A stretch of DNA of 64,000 bases from Accumulibacter sp. (GCF_023806635.1 NZ_JAMTDQ010000063.1:28642-92641); one strand, 5' to 3'. Positions 44,084 through 53,447 are shown, counted from the first letter of the stretch. Translations and numbers: made by a program. The notes: generated by a model not told the origin, from the letters alone.

Positions 44084-46009
44084 GTGTGTGGCATTCACGG
44101 CATCTATCGTTTTGACGGGTTGAGCGTCGAGCCCGGGATCCTGTCGGCCATGGGTGATCGCACCCGGCATCGCGGTCCCGACGACGAAGGCAGCCATCTC
44201 GACGGCCCGTGCGGCATCGCCATGCGGCGGCTGTCGATCATCGATCTTGCCGGTGGTCATCAGCCGCTGTCGAACGCCGACGGCAGCCTGTGGCTGGTCT
44301 GCAATGGCGAGATCTACAACTACCGCGAGTTGCGTCGCGAGTTGCAGGACAGGGGATACCGCTTCAAGACCGGTTCCGACTGCGAAGTGCTCCTGCATCT
44401 CTATGACGCGGAAGGGGACGAGTTCATCCAGCGCCTGAACGGGATGTTCGACTTCGCCCTCTGGGACGCACGCCGCCATCGCCTGTTGATCGGGCGTGAC
44501 CGGCTGGGCGTGAAGCCCCTGTACGTCCTGCATGACTGGCAGCGGCTGGCTTTCGCCAGCGAAGCCAAGGCATTGCTCGCCTTGCCAGGAATCAGCGCCG
44601 AGCTCGATCGCGAGGTACTGGCCGACTATCTGCACCTCGGATACGTCGCCGCGCCCGGTTGCATCTTCAAGGGCATCCGCAAGCTGCCGCCAGCGACTCT
44701 GCTGGCGATCGAGGCGGGCGAGGTGCGCGAATGGCGCTACTGGCGCCTGCCCGACCGCTGCATCCCGGGCGTATCCGAGAGCGAGTGGTGTGACCGGGTG
44801 CGCGCGCAACTCGACGAGTCGGTGCGGATGCAGATGGTCAGTGACGTGCCGATCGGCGCTTTCCTGTCGGGGGGCGTCGATTCGAGCGCTGTCGTCGGGC
44901 TGATGGCCCGCCATTCCGAGCAGCCGATCCGAACCTACGCCATCGGTTTCGCCGGTGGCGAAGCGGAGACGCTGTACAACGAGCTCCCGCACGCGCGCCG
45001 GGTGGCCGAGATCTTTTCGACCGAGCACCGTGAGATCCTCGTCCGGCCGGATGTGGTTTCGCTCTTGCCCAGGTTGCTCTGGCACATGGACGAGCCGCTG
45101 TCCGATACCGCCTTCATCACCACATTCCTCGTCTCCGAGTTCGCGCGCGAGGATGTCAAGGTGATCCTGTCCGGGGTCGGCGGTGACGAGCTGTTCGGCG
45201 GCTACCGGCGCTACCTTGGCGGGCACTATGCCCAGCGCTACCGCAACCTGCCGCGGTGGCTGCGCAGCCTGGCAAGGCTGGCTGCGGCGCGTTTGCCGGC
45301 GGACCGGCACGCCGGTCTGCTCAACCGGATGCGTCTGGCGAAGGGCTTCATTGCCTCGGCCGAGATGAGCGCCGATGAACGCTATCGCAGTTACCTGCAG
45401 GTACTGGACCGGCAGGCGGTCGCCGCGTTGCTGATCGAGCCACGCGGCCAGGCCTCCGATCCGCTGACGCGTGCCTTTGCTGCGGCTGGCAATGGTGACG
45501 AGCTGAACCGCATGTTCGCCGTCGACGCGGAAACGCAGTTGCCGGACGACCTGCTGCTGCTGACCGACAAGATGAGCATGGCGGTGTCGCTCGAGTGCCG
45601 GGTACCGTTGCTGGATCACCAGCTCGTCGAGTTGGCGGCAGCGATCCCGGCAGCTGTCAAGGTGCGCGACGGACGGCTGAAGAGCCTCCTGAAGCTGGCT
45701 CTGGCCGACCTGCTGCCGGACGACATCCTCAATCGCCAGAAGCGCGGTTTCGGTACGCCGATGGGCGCCTGGCTGAAGCGTGAGCTGGCGCCGCTGCTGC
45801 GCCGCCTGCTGGCACCGTCAGTGATCGAGGCGCGCGCTCTGTTTCATTCTCCGCTGGTGGAACGGCTGATTGCGGACCATGAGGCCAACCGGATCGATGG
45901 CACCGACATCCTGCTGGCGCTGCTGAATCTCGAAGTGTGGAGTCGCATCTACCTCGACCGGCGTGATCCGGCCGACGTTGCCGAAGAACTCAGGAGCCAC
46001 GTGGCATGA
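44084..46009 (+). CDS. XrtA-locus asparagine-synthetase-like amidotransferase, copy 2
   Basis: Second class II glutaminase/ATP-pyrophosphatase enzyme (641 aa) of the locus. Cys2 is in MCGIHGIY, NGEIYNYRELRRE is present, SGGVDSS is near residue 262, and SGVGGDELFGGYRRY has Val where copy 1 has Asp. The two copies differ enough along their length that they are probably separate families, not a recent duplication. It uses a GTG start at 44084 with GAGG upstream. It overlaps the next gene by ATGA. Confidence 0.93.
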   Translation: MCGIHGIYRFDGLSVEPGILSAMGDRTRHRGPDDEGSHLDGPCGIAMRRLSIIDLAGGHQPLSNADGSLWLVCNGEIYNYRELRRELQDRGYRFKTGSDCEVLLHLYDAEGDEFIQRLNGMFDFALWDARRHRLLIGRDRLGVKPLYVLHDWQRLAFASEAKALLALPGISAELDREVLADYLHLGYVAAPGCIFKGIRKLPPATLLAIEAGEVREWRYWRLPDRCIPGVSESEWCDRVRAQLDESVRMQMVSDVPIGAFLSGGVDSSAVVGLMARHSEQPIRTYAIGFAGGEAETLYNELPHARRVAEIFSTEHREILVRPDVVSLLPRLLWHMDEPLSDTAFITTFLVSEFAREDVKVILSGVGGDELFGGYRRYLGGHYAQRYRNLPRWLRSLARLAAARLPADRHAGLLNRMRLAKGFIASAEMSADERYRSYLQVLDRQAVAALLIEPRGQASDPLTRAFAAAGNGDELNRMFAVDAETQLPDDLLLLTDKMSMAVSLECRVPLLDHQLVELAAAIPAAVKVRDGRLKSLLKLALADLLPDDILNRQKRGFGTPMGAWLKRELAPLLRRLLAPSVIEARALFHSPLVERLIADHEANRIDGTDILLALLNLEVWSRIYLDRRDPADVAEELRSHVA

Positions 46010-47220
46010 ACATTCTCTACCTTTGCCACCGCTTTCCCTTTCCGCCGAAGCGCGGCGGCAAGATTCGTCCCTTCAACATGATTCGCCATCTCTCGGCGAG
46101 CGGACATCGCGTCACCGTCTGCTCGCTTGCCCGCTCAGCGGCGGAGGCCGAGGAGGGGCGGGGCATCGCCGCCCATTGCGCGCGCTTCGAGATGGGTCTC
46201 GTCTCCGAGCCCATGCAGACACTGCGCATGGTGGCGCGTCTGCCGCTGAGGACGCCCTCGTCCATGGGCTACTTCCATTCGCCCTCGCTGCAGCGCCACG
46301 TCGATCGGCTGCTGCAGACGGAGAAGTGGGACCTGATCTTCGTGCACTGCTCGTCGGTTGCACAGTACGTCGAGCGCGTGCGGACAGTACCGAAGATACT
46401 CGATTTTGGCGACATGGACTCGCAAAAGTGGCTGGAGTATGCCAACTACAAGCCCTTTCCGCTCTCCCTCGGCTATCGACTCGAAGGCAACAAGATGCTG
46501 GCGGCCGAAAAGCGTCTGGCCGGCTCCTTCGATCTGTGCACGGCGACGACACGCGCCGAATGGCAGACGCTCGAGGAGTATCGCACGGGCGTGGCGACGG
46601 ACTGGTTCCCCAACGGTGTCGATGCCGAGTTCTTCTCGCCGGCAGCGAATGGTCATGATCCGGACACCCTGAGTTTCATAGGCCGCATGGACTACTATCC
46701 GAACCAGGAGTGCATGGCGCGCTTCTGCGCGCAGATCTGGCCACTGCTCCGCCAGCGTCGCCCGGATCTCAAGCTGTTGATCATCGGTGCCGACCCGTCG
46801 CCCGACATGCGCCGCCTGGGCGAGTTGCCCGGCGTGACCGTCACCGGATCGGTGCCCGACGTGCGTCCCTTCGTCCGGCAGTCGGCGTTGATGGTCGCGC
46901 CGCTGAACATTGCTCGCGGCACGCAGAACAAGATCCTCGAGGCGATGGCGATGGGTGTGCCGGTGGTCACCAGCCGGGTTGCCGCGGGCGGCGTGGACGC
47001 CGAGCCCGTGACGCATTTCCTTGTTGCCGACACGCCAGAGGAATATTCTGGAGCCATTCTGGGGGTGCTGCAAGACCCGGCCGAAAGGCAGCGATTGGCC
47101 GTCTCCGGTCGGCAGCGGATGCTCAGCAACCACGCCTGGTCGCATTCGATGGCAAGGCTCGACGGGATCATCGAACGCTGCCTCAGGGATTTTTCGCACA
47201 GCAAAGGAACAACCGCATGA
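46006..47220 (+). CDS. XrtA-locus family-4 glycosyltransferase (stp1-like)
   Basis: GT-B glycosyltransferase of 404 aa. Residues begin MNILYLCHRFPFPPKRGGKIRPF, typical of the XrtA 'stp1' type. The C-terminal half has SFIGRMDYYPNQECMARFC, LLIIGADPSPDMRRL and VAPLNIARGTQNKILEAMAMG. It is coupled to the upstream amidotransferase (ATGA) and to the dehydrogenase (ATGA at 47217). Sugar donor and acceptor are unknown. Confidence 0.92.
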   Translation: MNILYLCHRFPFPPKRGGKIRPFNMIRHLSASGHRVTVCSLARSAAEAEEGRGIAAHCARFEMGLVSEPMQTLRMVARLPLRTPSSMGYFHSPSLQRHVDRLLQTEKWDLIFVHCSSVAQYVERVRTVPKILDFGDMDSQKWLEYANYKPFPLSLGYRLEGNKMLAAEKRLAGSFDLCTATTRAEWQTLEEYRTGVATDWFPNGVDAEFFSPAANGHDPDTLSFIGRMDYYPNQECMARFCAQIWPLLRQRRPDLKLLIIGADPSPDMRRLGELPGVTVTGSVPDVRPFVRQSALMVAPLNIARGTQNKILEAMAMGVPVVTSRVAAGGVDAEPVTHFLVADTPEEYSGAILGVLQDPAERQRLAVSGRQRMLSNHAWSHSMARLDGIIERCLRDFSHSKGTTA

Positions 47221-48533
47221 AAATCAGCATCTTCGGTCTCGGATACGTGGGCGCGGTGTCACTTGCCTGTCTCTCGCGCGACGGCCACGAGGTGATCGGA
47301 GTCGACATCGATGCCAGCAAGCTTGATCTGATCGTCGCCGGCAAGACGCCGGTGGTCGAGGAGGGCATGGTCGAGCTGATGGCGCTTGCCGCCAACAGTG
47401 GCCGCGTCTCGGTGACAACCGATGCGCAGCGCGCCGTGCTCGACAGCGAACTGTCGCTGGTCTGCGTCGGCACGCCTTCGGCGGCCAACGGCAGCCAGGA
47501 TCAGGGCGCGATCCTTCGCCTGGCGGAAGAGATGGGGCTCGCCATCGCCGGCAAGAGCACACCGCATATCGTCGTCTTCCGGTCGACGCTGGTCCCCGGG
47601 ACCGTCGAGGACGTCCTGCGCCCGATCATCGAGGCGAAATCGGGCAAGCAGGACGGCGAGGGCTTCTTTCTCTGCTTCCAGCCGGAATTCCTGCGCGAAG
47701 GATCGTCGATTCGCGACTATGACAAGCCGCCGTTCACCGTCGTCGGGGCCAACCACGACTACCCGGTCGATCGTCTGCGCGAGCTGTTCGGCAAGCTGCC
47801 CTGTCGCTTCATCGAAACCTCGGTCCGCTCGGCGGAGATGATGAAGTACTGTTGCAACAACTTTCATGCCCTTAAGATTACCTTTGCCAACGAGACCGCT
47901 CGCCTGTGCGACGCCCTCGGTGTCGACCCCTTCGAGGTCATGAACCTGATCTGCCAGGATACCCAGCTCAACATCTCGACCGCCTATCTGCGGCCCGGAT
48001 TCGCCTTCGGCGGCTCCTGCCTGCCGAAGGATCTGCGCGCCACCACCTACCTGGCGAAGATGCATGACGTCGAAATCCCGATGTTGGCCGGCATCATGCA
48101 GTCGAACCGGAATCACCTTGATCTGGCGTTGCGCAGGCTGCTGGCCATCGGGCGGCGGAAGATCGGCTTCATTGGGCTGTCTTTCAAGACCGGCACCGAC
48201 GACCTGCGCGAGAGCCCGCTGGTGACGCTTGCCGAACAGTTGATCGGCAAGGGCATGCAGCTGGCGATCTACGACCCGGAGGTTCACCTGGCGCGGCTGC
48301 TCGGCGCCAACCGCAGCTTCATCGAAAGGCATCTGCCGCACATCGGCGACATGATGCGTTCGGAGCTGCAGGAGGTGGTCGCCGAGTCCGAAGTCCTGGT
48401 GCTTGGCCTCGGCGGCCGGGACGTCGCCGATACACTGGCGCGGTGTTGCCGCCCGGGCCAGATCGTCCTCGATCTGGTTGGACTGCCGGACCAGCACGCG
48501 ATCGGCGCGGTGGTCGAGGGGCTCTGCTGGTAG
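47217..48533 (+). CDS. GDP-mannose/UDP-glucose 6-dehydrogenase, AlgD-like
   Basis: NAD-dependent oxidation of a nucleotide sugar to a uronate. The 438-aa product starts MKISIFGLGYVGAVSLACL (NAD fold). It has LRPGFAFGGSCLPKDLRA, with catalytic Cys268 at the same position as AlgD, and a C-terminal nucleotide-binding domain with GFIGLSFKTGTDDLRESP. The extended LNISTAYLRPGFAFGG form looks more like GDP-mannose dehydrogenase AlgD than UDP-glucose dehydrogenase, suggesting GDP-mannuronate; not proven. AAAGGA lies upstream. It supplies the acidic precursor of the polysaccharide. Confidence 0.9.
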   Translation: MKISIFGLGYVGAVSLACLSRDGHEVIGVDIDASKLDLIVAGKTPVVEEGMVELMALAANSGRVSVTTDAQRAVLDSELSLVCVGTPSAANGSQDQGAILRLAEEMGLAIAGKSTPHIVVFRSTLVPGTVEDVLRPIIEAKSGKQDGEGFFLCFQPEFLREGSSIRDYDKPPFTVVGANHDYPVDRLRELFGKLPCRFIETSVRSAEMMKYCCNNFHALKITFANETARLCDALGVDPFEVMNLICQDTQLNISTAYLRPGFAFGGSCLPKDLRATTYLAKMHDVEIPMLAGIMQSNRNHLDLALRRLLAIGRRKIGFIGLSFKTGTDDLRESPLVTLAEQLIGKGMQLAIYDPEVHLARLLGANRSFIERHLPHIGDMMRSELQEVVAESEVLVLGLGGRDVADTLARCCRPGQIVLDLVGLPDQHAIGAVVEGLCW

Positions 48534-48572
48534 CGAGGCGACGGGTGTTCACGACAGGCGGCAGGAGCTGAG

Positions 48573-49697
48573 GTGACGAATGCCGGCAAACCGGCGACCG
48601 GCGGCGGCGAGCACTGGCCGGCGGTGTGCGTCGTCGGCCCGCTGCCGCCACCATCCGGCGGCATGGCCAACCAGTGCGAACAGCTGCTGCGCCTGCTGCG
48701 TGCCGACGGAGCGAGTGTCGAATTGGTGCGCACCAACCCTCCCTATCGGCCGCACTGGATCGGCGGCGTGCCGTTGCTGCGCGCCGGATTCCGTTTGCTG
48801 CCCTATCTGCTGCAGCTGTGGCGAGCGATCGGCAGGGCTGCCGTGGTGCACGTCCTGGCCAACTCCGGCTGGGCCTGGCACCTCTTTGCCGCGCCAGCGA
48901 TCGTCGTCGCCCGCTGGCGCAACACGCCGGTGATCATCAACTACCGGGGCGGCAATGCAGACAGCTTTCTGGCGAGTGCTCCGGAGCACGTCCGACGCCG
49001 TTTGGCCGATGTCTCGTTGCGCGTCACACCCTCGGCCTTCCTGCAGCGGGTGTTCGCCAAGTACGGGCTGAGTGCCGAGGTGATTCCCAACATCGTTGAC
49101 CTGGCGCGATTTGTACCGGTTGCGCGACGCTCCTTCGGCAGTGCGCCCCATCTCGTGGTGACACGCAACCTGGAGGAGATCTACGATGTGCCGACAGCGC
49201 TGCGGGCCTTTGCCCGCATCCGTGCCGCCTTCCCGCAGGCGCAGCTGACAGTGGCCGGCAGTGGCCCGGAACGCGAGCGTCTGCAGCTTCTTGCCGACGA
49301 ACTGGGTCTGCGCAACAGCGTCCGGTTTGCCGGGCGGATTGCCAACGCAGCCATGCCGGCGATCTACGCTGCTGCCGACTGCCTGCTCAACCCGAGTACG
49401 GTCGACAACATGCCGATATCGATCCTCGAGGGCTTCGCCAGTGGCGTGCCGGTCGTCAGTACCGATGCCGGGGGCATCCCGGACCTCGTTCAGCACGGGG
49501 TCTCCGGCCTGCTGGTTGCGGTCGGCGATGACCGGGCAATGGCGCGCGAGGCACTGCGCGTGCTACAGGATGCCGAGTTGGCGGCCACCTTGCGGCGGGC
49601 CGGACTCGAGCAGGCGGAGCACTACGCCTGGCCGCAGATCCGCGCACGATGGCTGGCCGCCTACAGCCGGGTTGCCAGCGGGAGGGTGGCATCATGA
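48573..49697 (+). CDS. Family-4 glycosyltransferase
   Basis: GT-B glycosyltransferase of 374 aa starting with GTG 48573 behind AGGAG. N-terminal half: VCVVGPLPPPSGGMANQC; C-terminal half: VVTRNLEEIYDVPTALRAF, VAGSGPERERL, LLNPSTVDNMPISILEGFASG. The ExxxG/E-rich DNMPISILE motif is typical of GT4. It does not look like one of the named XrtA subtypes above. It is coupled to the next gene by ATGA. Confidence 0.9.
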   Translation: MTNAGKPATGGGEHWPAVCVVGPLPPPSGGMANQCEQLLRLLRADGASVELVRTNPPYRPHWIGGVPLLRAGFRLLPYLLQLWRAIGRAAVVHVLANSGWAWHLFAAPAIVVARWRNTPVIINYRGGNADSFLASAPEHVRRRLADVSLRVTPSAFLQRVFAKYGLSAEVIPNIVDLARFVPVARRSFGSAPHLVVTRNLEEIYDVPTALRAFARIRAAFPQAQLTVAGSGPERERLQLLADELGLRNSVRFAGRIANAAMPAIYAAADCLLNPSTVDNMPISILEGFASGVPVVSTDAGGIPDLVQHGVSGLLVAVGDDRAMAREALRVLQDAELAATLRRAGLEQAEHYAWPQIRARWLAAYSRVASGRVAS

Positions 49698-51073
49698 ATC
49701 CGTATACTGCGCTCTGTTCGGGCCTGTTCTTTCCCTTGCACGAGCGCCTCAAGGGGCACGATTCGGTGGCCTGGCGCAAGCGGCTCGAGGCCAGCCAGTG
49801 GTGGTCAGCCGAGCAACTCGGGGAGCTGCAGACCCGGCGTCTGCGCGGGTTCCTGCAACGGATCGGTCGCGACGTGCCGTATTACCGCGACCTCTTCCGG
49901 ACTGTCGGCTTCGATGCCAACGAAGTGCGCTCGACCGATGCCCTGCGCGCCTTGCCCCTGCTCGGCAAGCCCGAGATCCGGGCGAACCTCGAGCGGCTGC
50001 AGGCGGCGGGACACGGGCCACTGACGCGCTACAACACCGGTGGCTCCTCAGGCGAACCACTGATCTTCTTCATGGGCAAGGAGCGCAAGAGTCATGATGT
50101 CGCCGCCAAGTGGCGCGCCACGCGTTGGTGGGGTGTAGACATCGGCGACCGCGAGCTGGTGGTCTGGGGCAGCCCGATCGAACTCGGCGCCCAGGACCGG
50201 GTTCGCCGCCTGCGCGATGCGCTGCTGCGCAGCACGCTCCTGCCGGCATTCGAGATGTCGGAGGCGAACCTCGACCGTTTCGTGGCAGCGATCGGCGACT
50301 GCCGTCCAGCAATGCTGTTCGGTTATCCGTCGAGCCTCTCTCTGATCGCGCAGCACGCGCAGAGGCGGCAACGGGACATGCGCGGCCTCGGAATCCGGGT
50401 TGCGTTCGTCACCTCAGAGAAGCTCTACGATGAGCAGCGACGGCTGATCGGCGAAGTCTTCGGCTGTCCGGTGGCCAACGGCTACGGTGCCCGCGATGCC
50501 GGATTCATCGCTCACCAGTGTCCGCACGGCAGTCTGCACATCAGCGCCGAGGACATCGTCGTCGAGACGCTGCGCGCCGACGGGCAGCCGGCTGCGGCGG
50601 GTGAAGCCGGCGAGATCGTCGTCACGCACATGGCGACGGGGGATTTCCCCTTCGTCCGCTACCGTACCGGCGACGTCGGCATTCTCGGCAGCCGGGCGTG
50701 CGCCTGCGGTCGCGGTCTGCCGGTACTCGAGGAAGTGCAGGGCCGGACGACCGACTTCGTCGTCGCCCGTGACGGGACGGTGATGCATGGGCTGGCGCTG
50801 ATCTACACGGTCAGGGATCTGCCCGGCGTCGAGCGGTTCCGCATCGAGCAGATGTCGCTCGACCTGACGGTTGTCCGCATCGTTGCCGGACCGGCTTTCG
50901 ACTGTTCGGCGGAGGAGCGGATCGTGCGCGATTTCAAGGCGCGGCTAGGTGACGCAGTCGCCATCCGGGTCGAACGTGTGGCGGAAATCGCCGCCGAGTC
51001 GTCCGGGAAGTTCCGCTATGTGGTCAGCCGGGTCAGGGCTCCTGGCGGTGACCGGGGTGCGGCGCGTGCGTGA
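49694..51073 (+). CDS. CapK-like adenylate-forming enzyme (phenylacetate-CoA ligase fold)
   Basis: ANL-superfamily relative used in polysaccharide clusters to activate an acyl or amino-acyl group. The 459-aa product has the P-loop YNTGGSSGEPL near residue 116, AFVTSEKLYDEQRRLI, ANGYGARDAGFIAHQCP (the adenylate-binding site), and FVRYRTGDVGIL with the Asp that binds ribose. A short CACGRGLPVLEEVQGRTTDF insert supplies a Cys-rich stretch similar to the Zn loop of CapK proteins. Substrate unknown. It overlaps the upstream glycosyltransferase by ATGA. Confidence 0.87.
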   Translation: MNPYTALCSGLFFPLHERLKGHDSVAWRKRLEASQWWSAEQLGELQTRRLRGFLQRIGRDVPYYRDLFRTVGFDANEVRSTDALRALPLLGKPEIRANLERLQAAGHGPLTRYNTGGSSGEPLIFFMGKERKSHDVAAKWRATRWWGVDIGDRELVVWGSPIELGAQDRVRRLRDALLRSTLLPAFEMSEANLDRFVAAIGDCRPAMLFGYPSSLSLIAQHAQRRQRDMRGLGIRVAFVTSEKLYDEQRRLIGEVFGCPVANGYGARDAGFIAHQCPHGSLHISAEDIVVETLRADGQPAAAGEAGEIVVTHMATGDFPFVRYRTGDVGILGSRACACGRGLPVLEEVQGRTTDFVVARDGTVMHGLALIYTVRDLPGVERFRIEQMSLDLTVVRIVAGPAFDCSAEERIVRDFKARLGDAVAIRVERVAEIAAESSGKFRYVVSRVRAPGGDRGAARA

Positions 51074-52394
51074 CCTGCTGCTGGTCGGGATCTTTCTCGC
51101 CGTCCTCCCGTTCGCGTTGCGCAACACGTGGATCGGCGTCCTCTTGTGGACCTGGCTGAGCCTGATGAATCCGCACCGCCTGACCTATGGCTTTGCCTAC
51201 GATGCCCCATTCGCGGCCACCGCCGCGGGAGTCATCTTCCTGTCCCTGTTCATCGGCCGCGACAAGCTGCGGATGCCCTGGTCGCCGCCCGTCATCGTGC
51301 TCTTTCTGTTCGTCTTCTGGATGTGCGTCACGACGGCTTTCGCCCTCAGTCCGGCGGATTCATGGAATCAGCTCAGCAAGGTACTGAAGATTCAGGTGGT
51401 GACCGCCATTGCGCTGATGGCTTTGCAGGAGCGCAGGCACATCGAGCTCTTCATCTGGGTCAACGCCCTCTCGATCGGCTTCTATGGTTTCAAGGGCGGG
51501 CTCTACACGGTTCTCAGCGGCGGCGGCGGCAGGGTCTGGGGTCCGACGGGGACGTTCATCGCCGACAACAATCATCTGGCGGTGGCGGTCATCATGGTGA
51601 TTCCGTTGCTCAACTACCTGCGTACCGTCGCCACTGGCAAGTACCTGCGCCTCGGTTTGCTGGCGCTGATGGTGTTGTGCGCGTTCTCTGCCCTGGGGTC
51701 GCAGTCGCGTGGAGCACTGCTGGCGATTGCTGCCATGACCTTGGTGCTGTGGGCGCGGGCGCCAAACAAGGCGGTGACGGGTGTGATTCTGGCAGTGACC
51801 GGGGTCGCCCTGATCGCCTTCATGCCGGCAGCCTGGGACGAGCGCATGGCTACGATTGCCACCTACGAAAGCGATGGTTCCGCCATGGGGCGTATCTCGA
51901 CTTGGAAGTTCTGCGCCAACCTGGCTGCGGACCGGCTGACCGGCGGTGGTTTCTCGATCTACAATTTCCAGAATCTGGCGATCTGGGGGCCGCCCGGTGC
52001 GCGCAGCGTGCACGTCGCGCACAGTATCTACTTCTCGGTTCTGGGTGAGCACGGCTACGTCGGCTTGCTGCTCTTCCTGCTGCTCTGGTGGCTGGCGATG
52101 CGTCAGGCCGCGCGGTTGCGCAAGGCCAGCCAGGGCAAGCCGGAGCTGGCCTGGGTTTTTCATCTGGTAGGAATGTGTCAGGTATCGCTCGTCGGCTACT
52201 TGGTCGGTGGCGCGTTCCTGCAACTCGCCTACTTCGATCTCCCGTACAACATCCTCGTTGTCCTCGTCGTCACTCAGCGCTGGCTGGATGCCGGCGCCTG
52301 GAAAGAGAAGGCGGGCGGGACCATGCCTGCTGCCGAGGCCGCGCAGCAGCGACCGCTTTCTTCGGCTGCGACGCAACAGGTGACGTCGTCATGA
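51066..52394 (+). CDS. XrtA-locus O-antigen ligase/polymerase-like membrane protein
   Basis: Multi-pass Wzy/WaaL-like protein predicted to polymerise or ligate the glycan in the inner membrane. The 442-aa product has about ten or more hydrophobic segments. LFVFWMCVTTAFALSPADSW and GGFSIYNFQNLAIWGPP are the conserved loops of the XrtA O-ligase family, and the LSLMNPHRLTYGFAYDAPF loop near residue 40 is also characteristic. Starts at GTG 51066 or 51057 overlap the CapK-like gene end; I chose 51066 with GGGG at 51054-51057. It overlaps the next deacetylase by ATGA. Confidence 0.88.
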   Translation: MRDLLLVGIFLAVLPFALRNTWIGVLLWTWLSLMNPHRLTYGFAYDAPFAATAAGVIFLSLFIGRDKLRMPWSPPVIVLFLFVFWMCVTTAFALSPADSWNQLSKVLKIQVVTAIALMALQERRHIELFIWVNALSIGFYGFKGGLYTVLSGGGGRVWGPTGTFIADNNHLAVAVIMVIPLLNYLRTVATGKYLRLGLLALMVLCAFSALGSQSRGALLAIAAMTLVLWARAPNKAVTGVILAVTGVALIAFMPAAWDERMATIATYESDGSAMGRISTWKFCANLAADRLTGGGFSIYNFQNLAIWGPPGARSVHVAHSIYFSVLGEHGYVGLLLFLLLWWLAMRQAARLRKASQGKPELAWVFHLVGMCQVSLVGYLVGGAFLQLAYFDLPYNILVVLVVTQRWLDAGAWKEKAGGTMPAAEAAQQRPLSSAATQQVTSS

Positions 52395-53365
52395 TCAGGA
52401 CTCTGGCCAGTCTGCTGTCGCCAGCAGGCAAGAACGGACGTCTCTCCATCCTCATCTTCCATCGCGTCGTCGCCCGGCGGGATGCGGTTTTCGACTGGAA
52501 TCCGGATGCCATCGCCTTCGCGCAGAGGATGCGATGGCTACGCAGCTGGTTTCACGTTCTGCCGCTGGACGAAGCCGTCCAGCGGTTGCGCGAGCAATCC
52601 CTGCCCGCACGGGCGGCAGCGGTGAGCTTCGATGATGGCTATGCCGACAACTATCATGTTGCGCTGCCGATCCTGCAGCAATTGGGTGTTCCCGCGACGT
52701 TCTTCGTCGCGACCGGCTACCTCGACGGTGGCCGCATGTGGAACGATACGGTCATCGAGTCCGTCAGGCACTGCGCTCAGGCGACGCTTGACCTGTCCGG
52801 GATCGGGCTGGGCACCCATGACCTCAGTTCGCCAGCGGCCATGCGGCGGACGATTTCTGTCGTGCTCGACGGTCTCAAGTACAAGCCTCCTGGCGAACGC
52901 AGCCAGGCGGCCGACCACGTGGCGCAGGTCGCTGGCTGCCGGCTACCCACCGATCTGATGATGACCTCGGAACAGGTGCGCGCGATGCGCCGCGCCGGGA
53001 TGCTCGTCGGTGCCCACACCGCGACGCATCCAATCCTTGCGCGCCTGGGCCCGGACGAGGCGCGGCGTGAAGTGGTCGCCAGCAAGGATTTCCTGCAGGA
53101 TCTCCTGCAGGAGCGGGTCGGTCTGTTCGCCTACCCCAATGGCCGACCGTCGATAGACTACCGCGCCGAAGATGCGGAGAGCGTTCGCTCGCTTGGTTTC
53201 GATGCGGCCGTGACAACCGCATGGGGTGTCGCCGATGCAGGCAGCGATCTCATGCAACTGCCTCGATTCACGCCCTGGGACGGTACGCGCCTGCGCTTCG
53301 GGCTCAGACTGCTCAGGAACCTGCTCGACGACTCTCGGCGGGCGAGCATGCAGCTTGCCGGCTGA
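52391..53365 (+). CDS. NodB-type polysaccharide deacetylase, third in the locus
   Basis: The 324-aa product has ILIFHRVVARRDAVFDW, AVSFDDGYADNY (catalytic Asp-Asp), PATFFVATGYLDGG and GAHTATHPILARL (His-His metal ligands), then LFAYPNGRPSIDY. No signal peptide is visible. It differs from the DUF3473 type and from the fused deacetylase by having a long insertion (about 105-170). It is coupled to the polymerase gene by ATGA and separated from the next gene by 209 bases. Confidence 0.9.
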   Translation: MIRTLASLLSPAGKNGRLSILIFHRVVARRDAVFDWNPDAIAFAQRMRWLRSWFHVLPLDEAVQRLREQSLPARAAAVSFDDGYADNYHVALPILQQLGVPATFFVATGYLDGGRMWNDTVIESVRHCAQATLDLSGIGLGTHDLSSPAAMRRTISVVLDGLKYKPPGERSQAADHVAQVAGCRLPTDLMMTSEQVRAMRRAGMLVGAHTATHPILARLGPDEARREVVASKDFLQDLLQERVGLFAYPNGRPSIDYRAEDAESVRSLGFDAAVTTAWGVADAGSDLMQLPRFTPWDGTRLRFGLRLLRNLLDDSRRASMQLAG

Positions 53366-53375
53366 GCGTGGCGCG

Positions 53376-53447
53376 CGAAGAGCCCCATGAGTTGCCGGTA
53401 CGATCGCCGCAGGCGGGAAACGTGGCAATGGACTTGCCGGCTCTTCG
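53376..53447. repeat. Distant inverted repeat between the third deacetylase and the toroid gene
   Basis: CGAAGAGCC (53376-53384) and GGCTCTTCG (53439-53447) are perfect 9-bp reverse complements with a 54-base loop. The 10-bp direct repeat CTTGCCGGCT also occurs at about 53354-53363 and 53434-53443. No T-tract. Function unknown; the long loop makes a simple terminator unlikely. Confidence 0.4.

Noticed and set aside
43538-45619. Minus-strand open frame opposite the second amidotransferase (about 693 codons)
   Set aside because: Shadow of the GT/amidotransferase pair; no domain seen.
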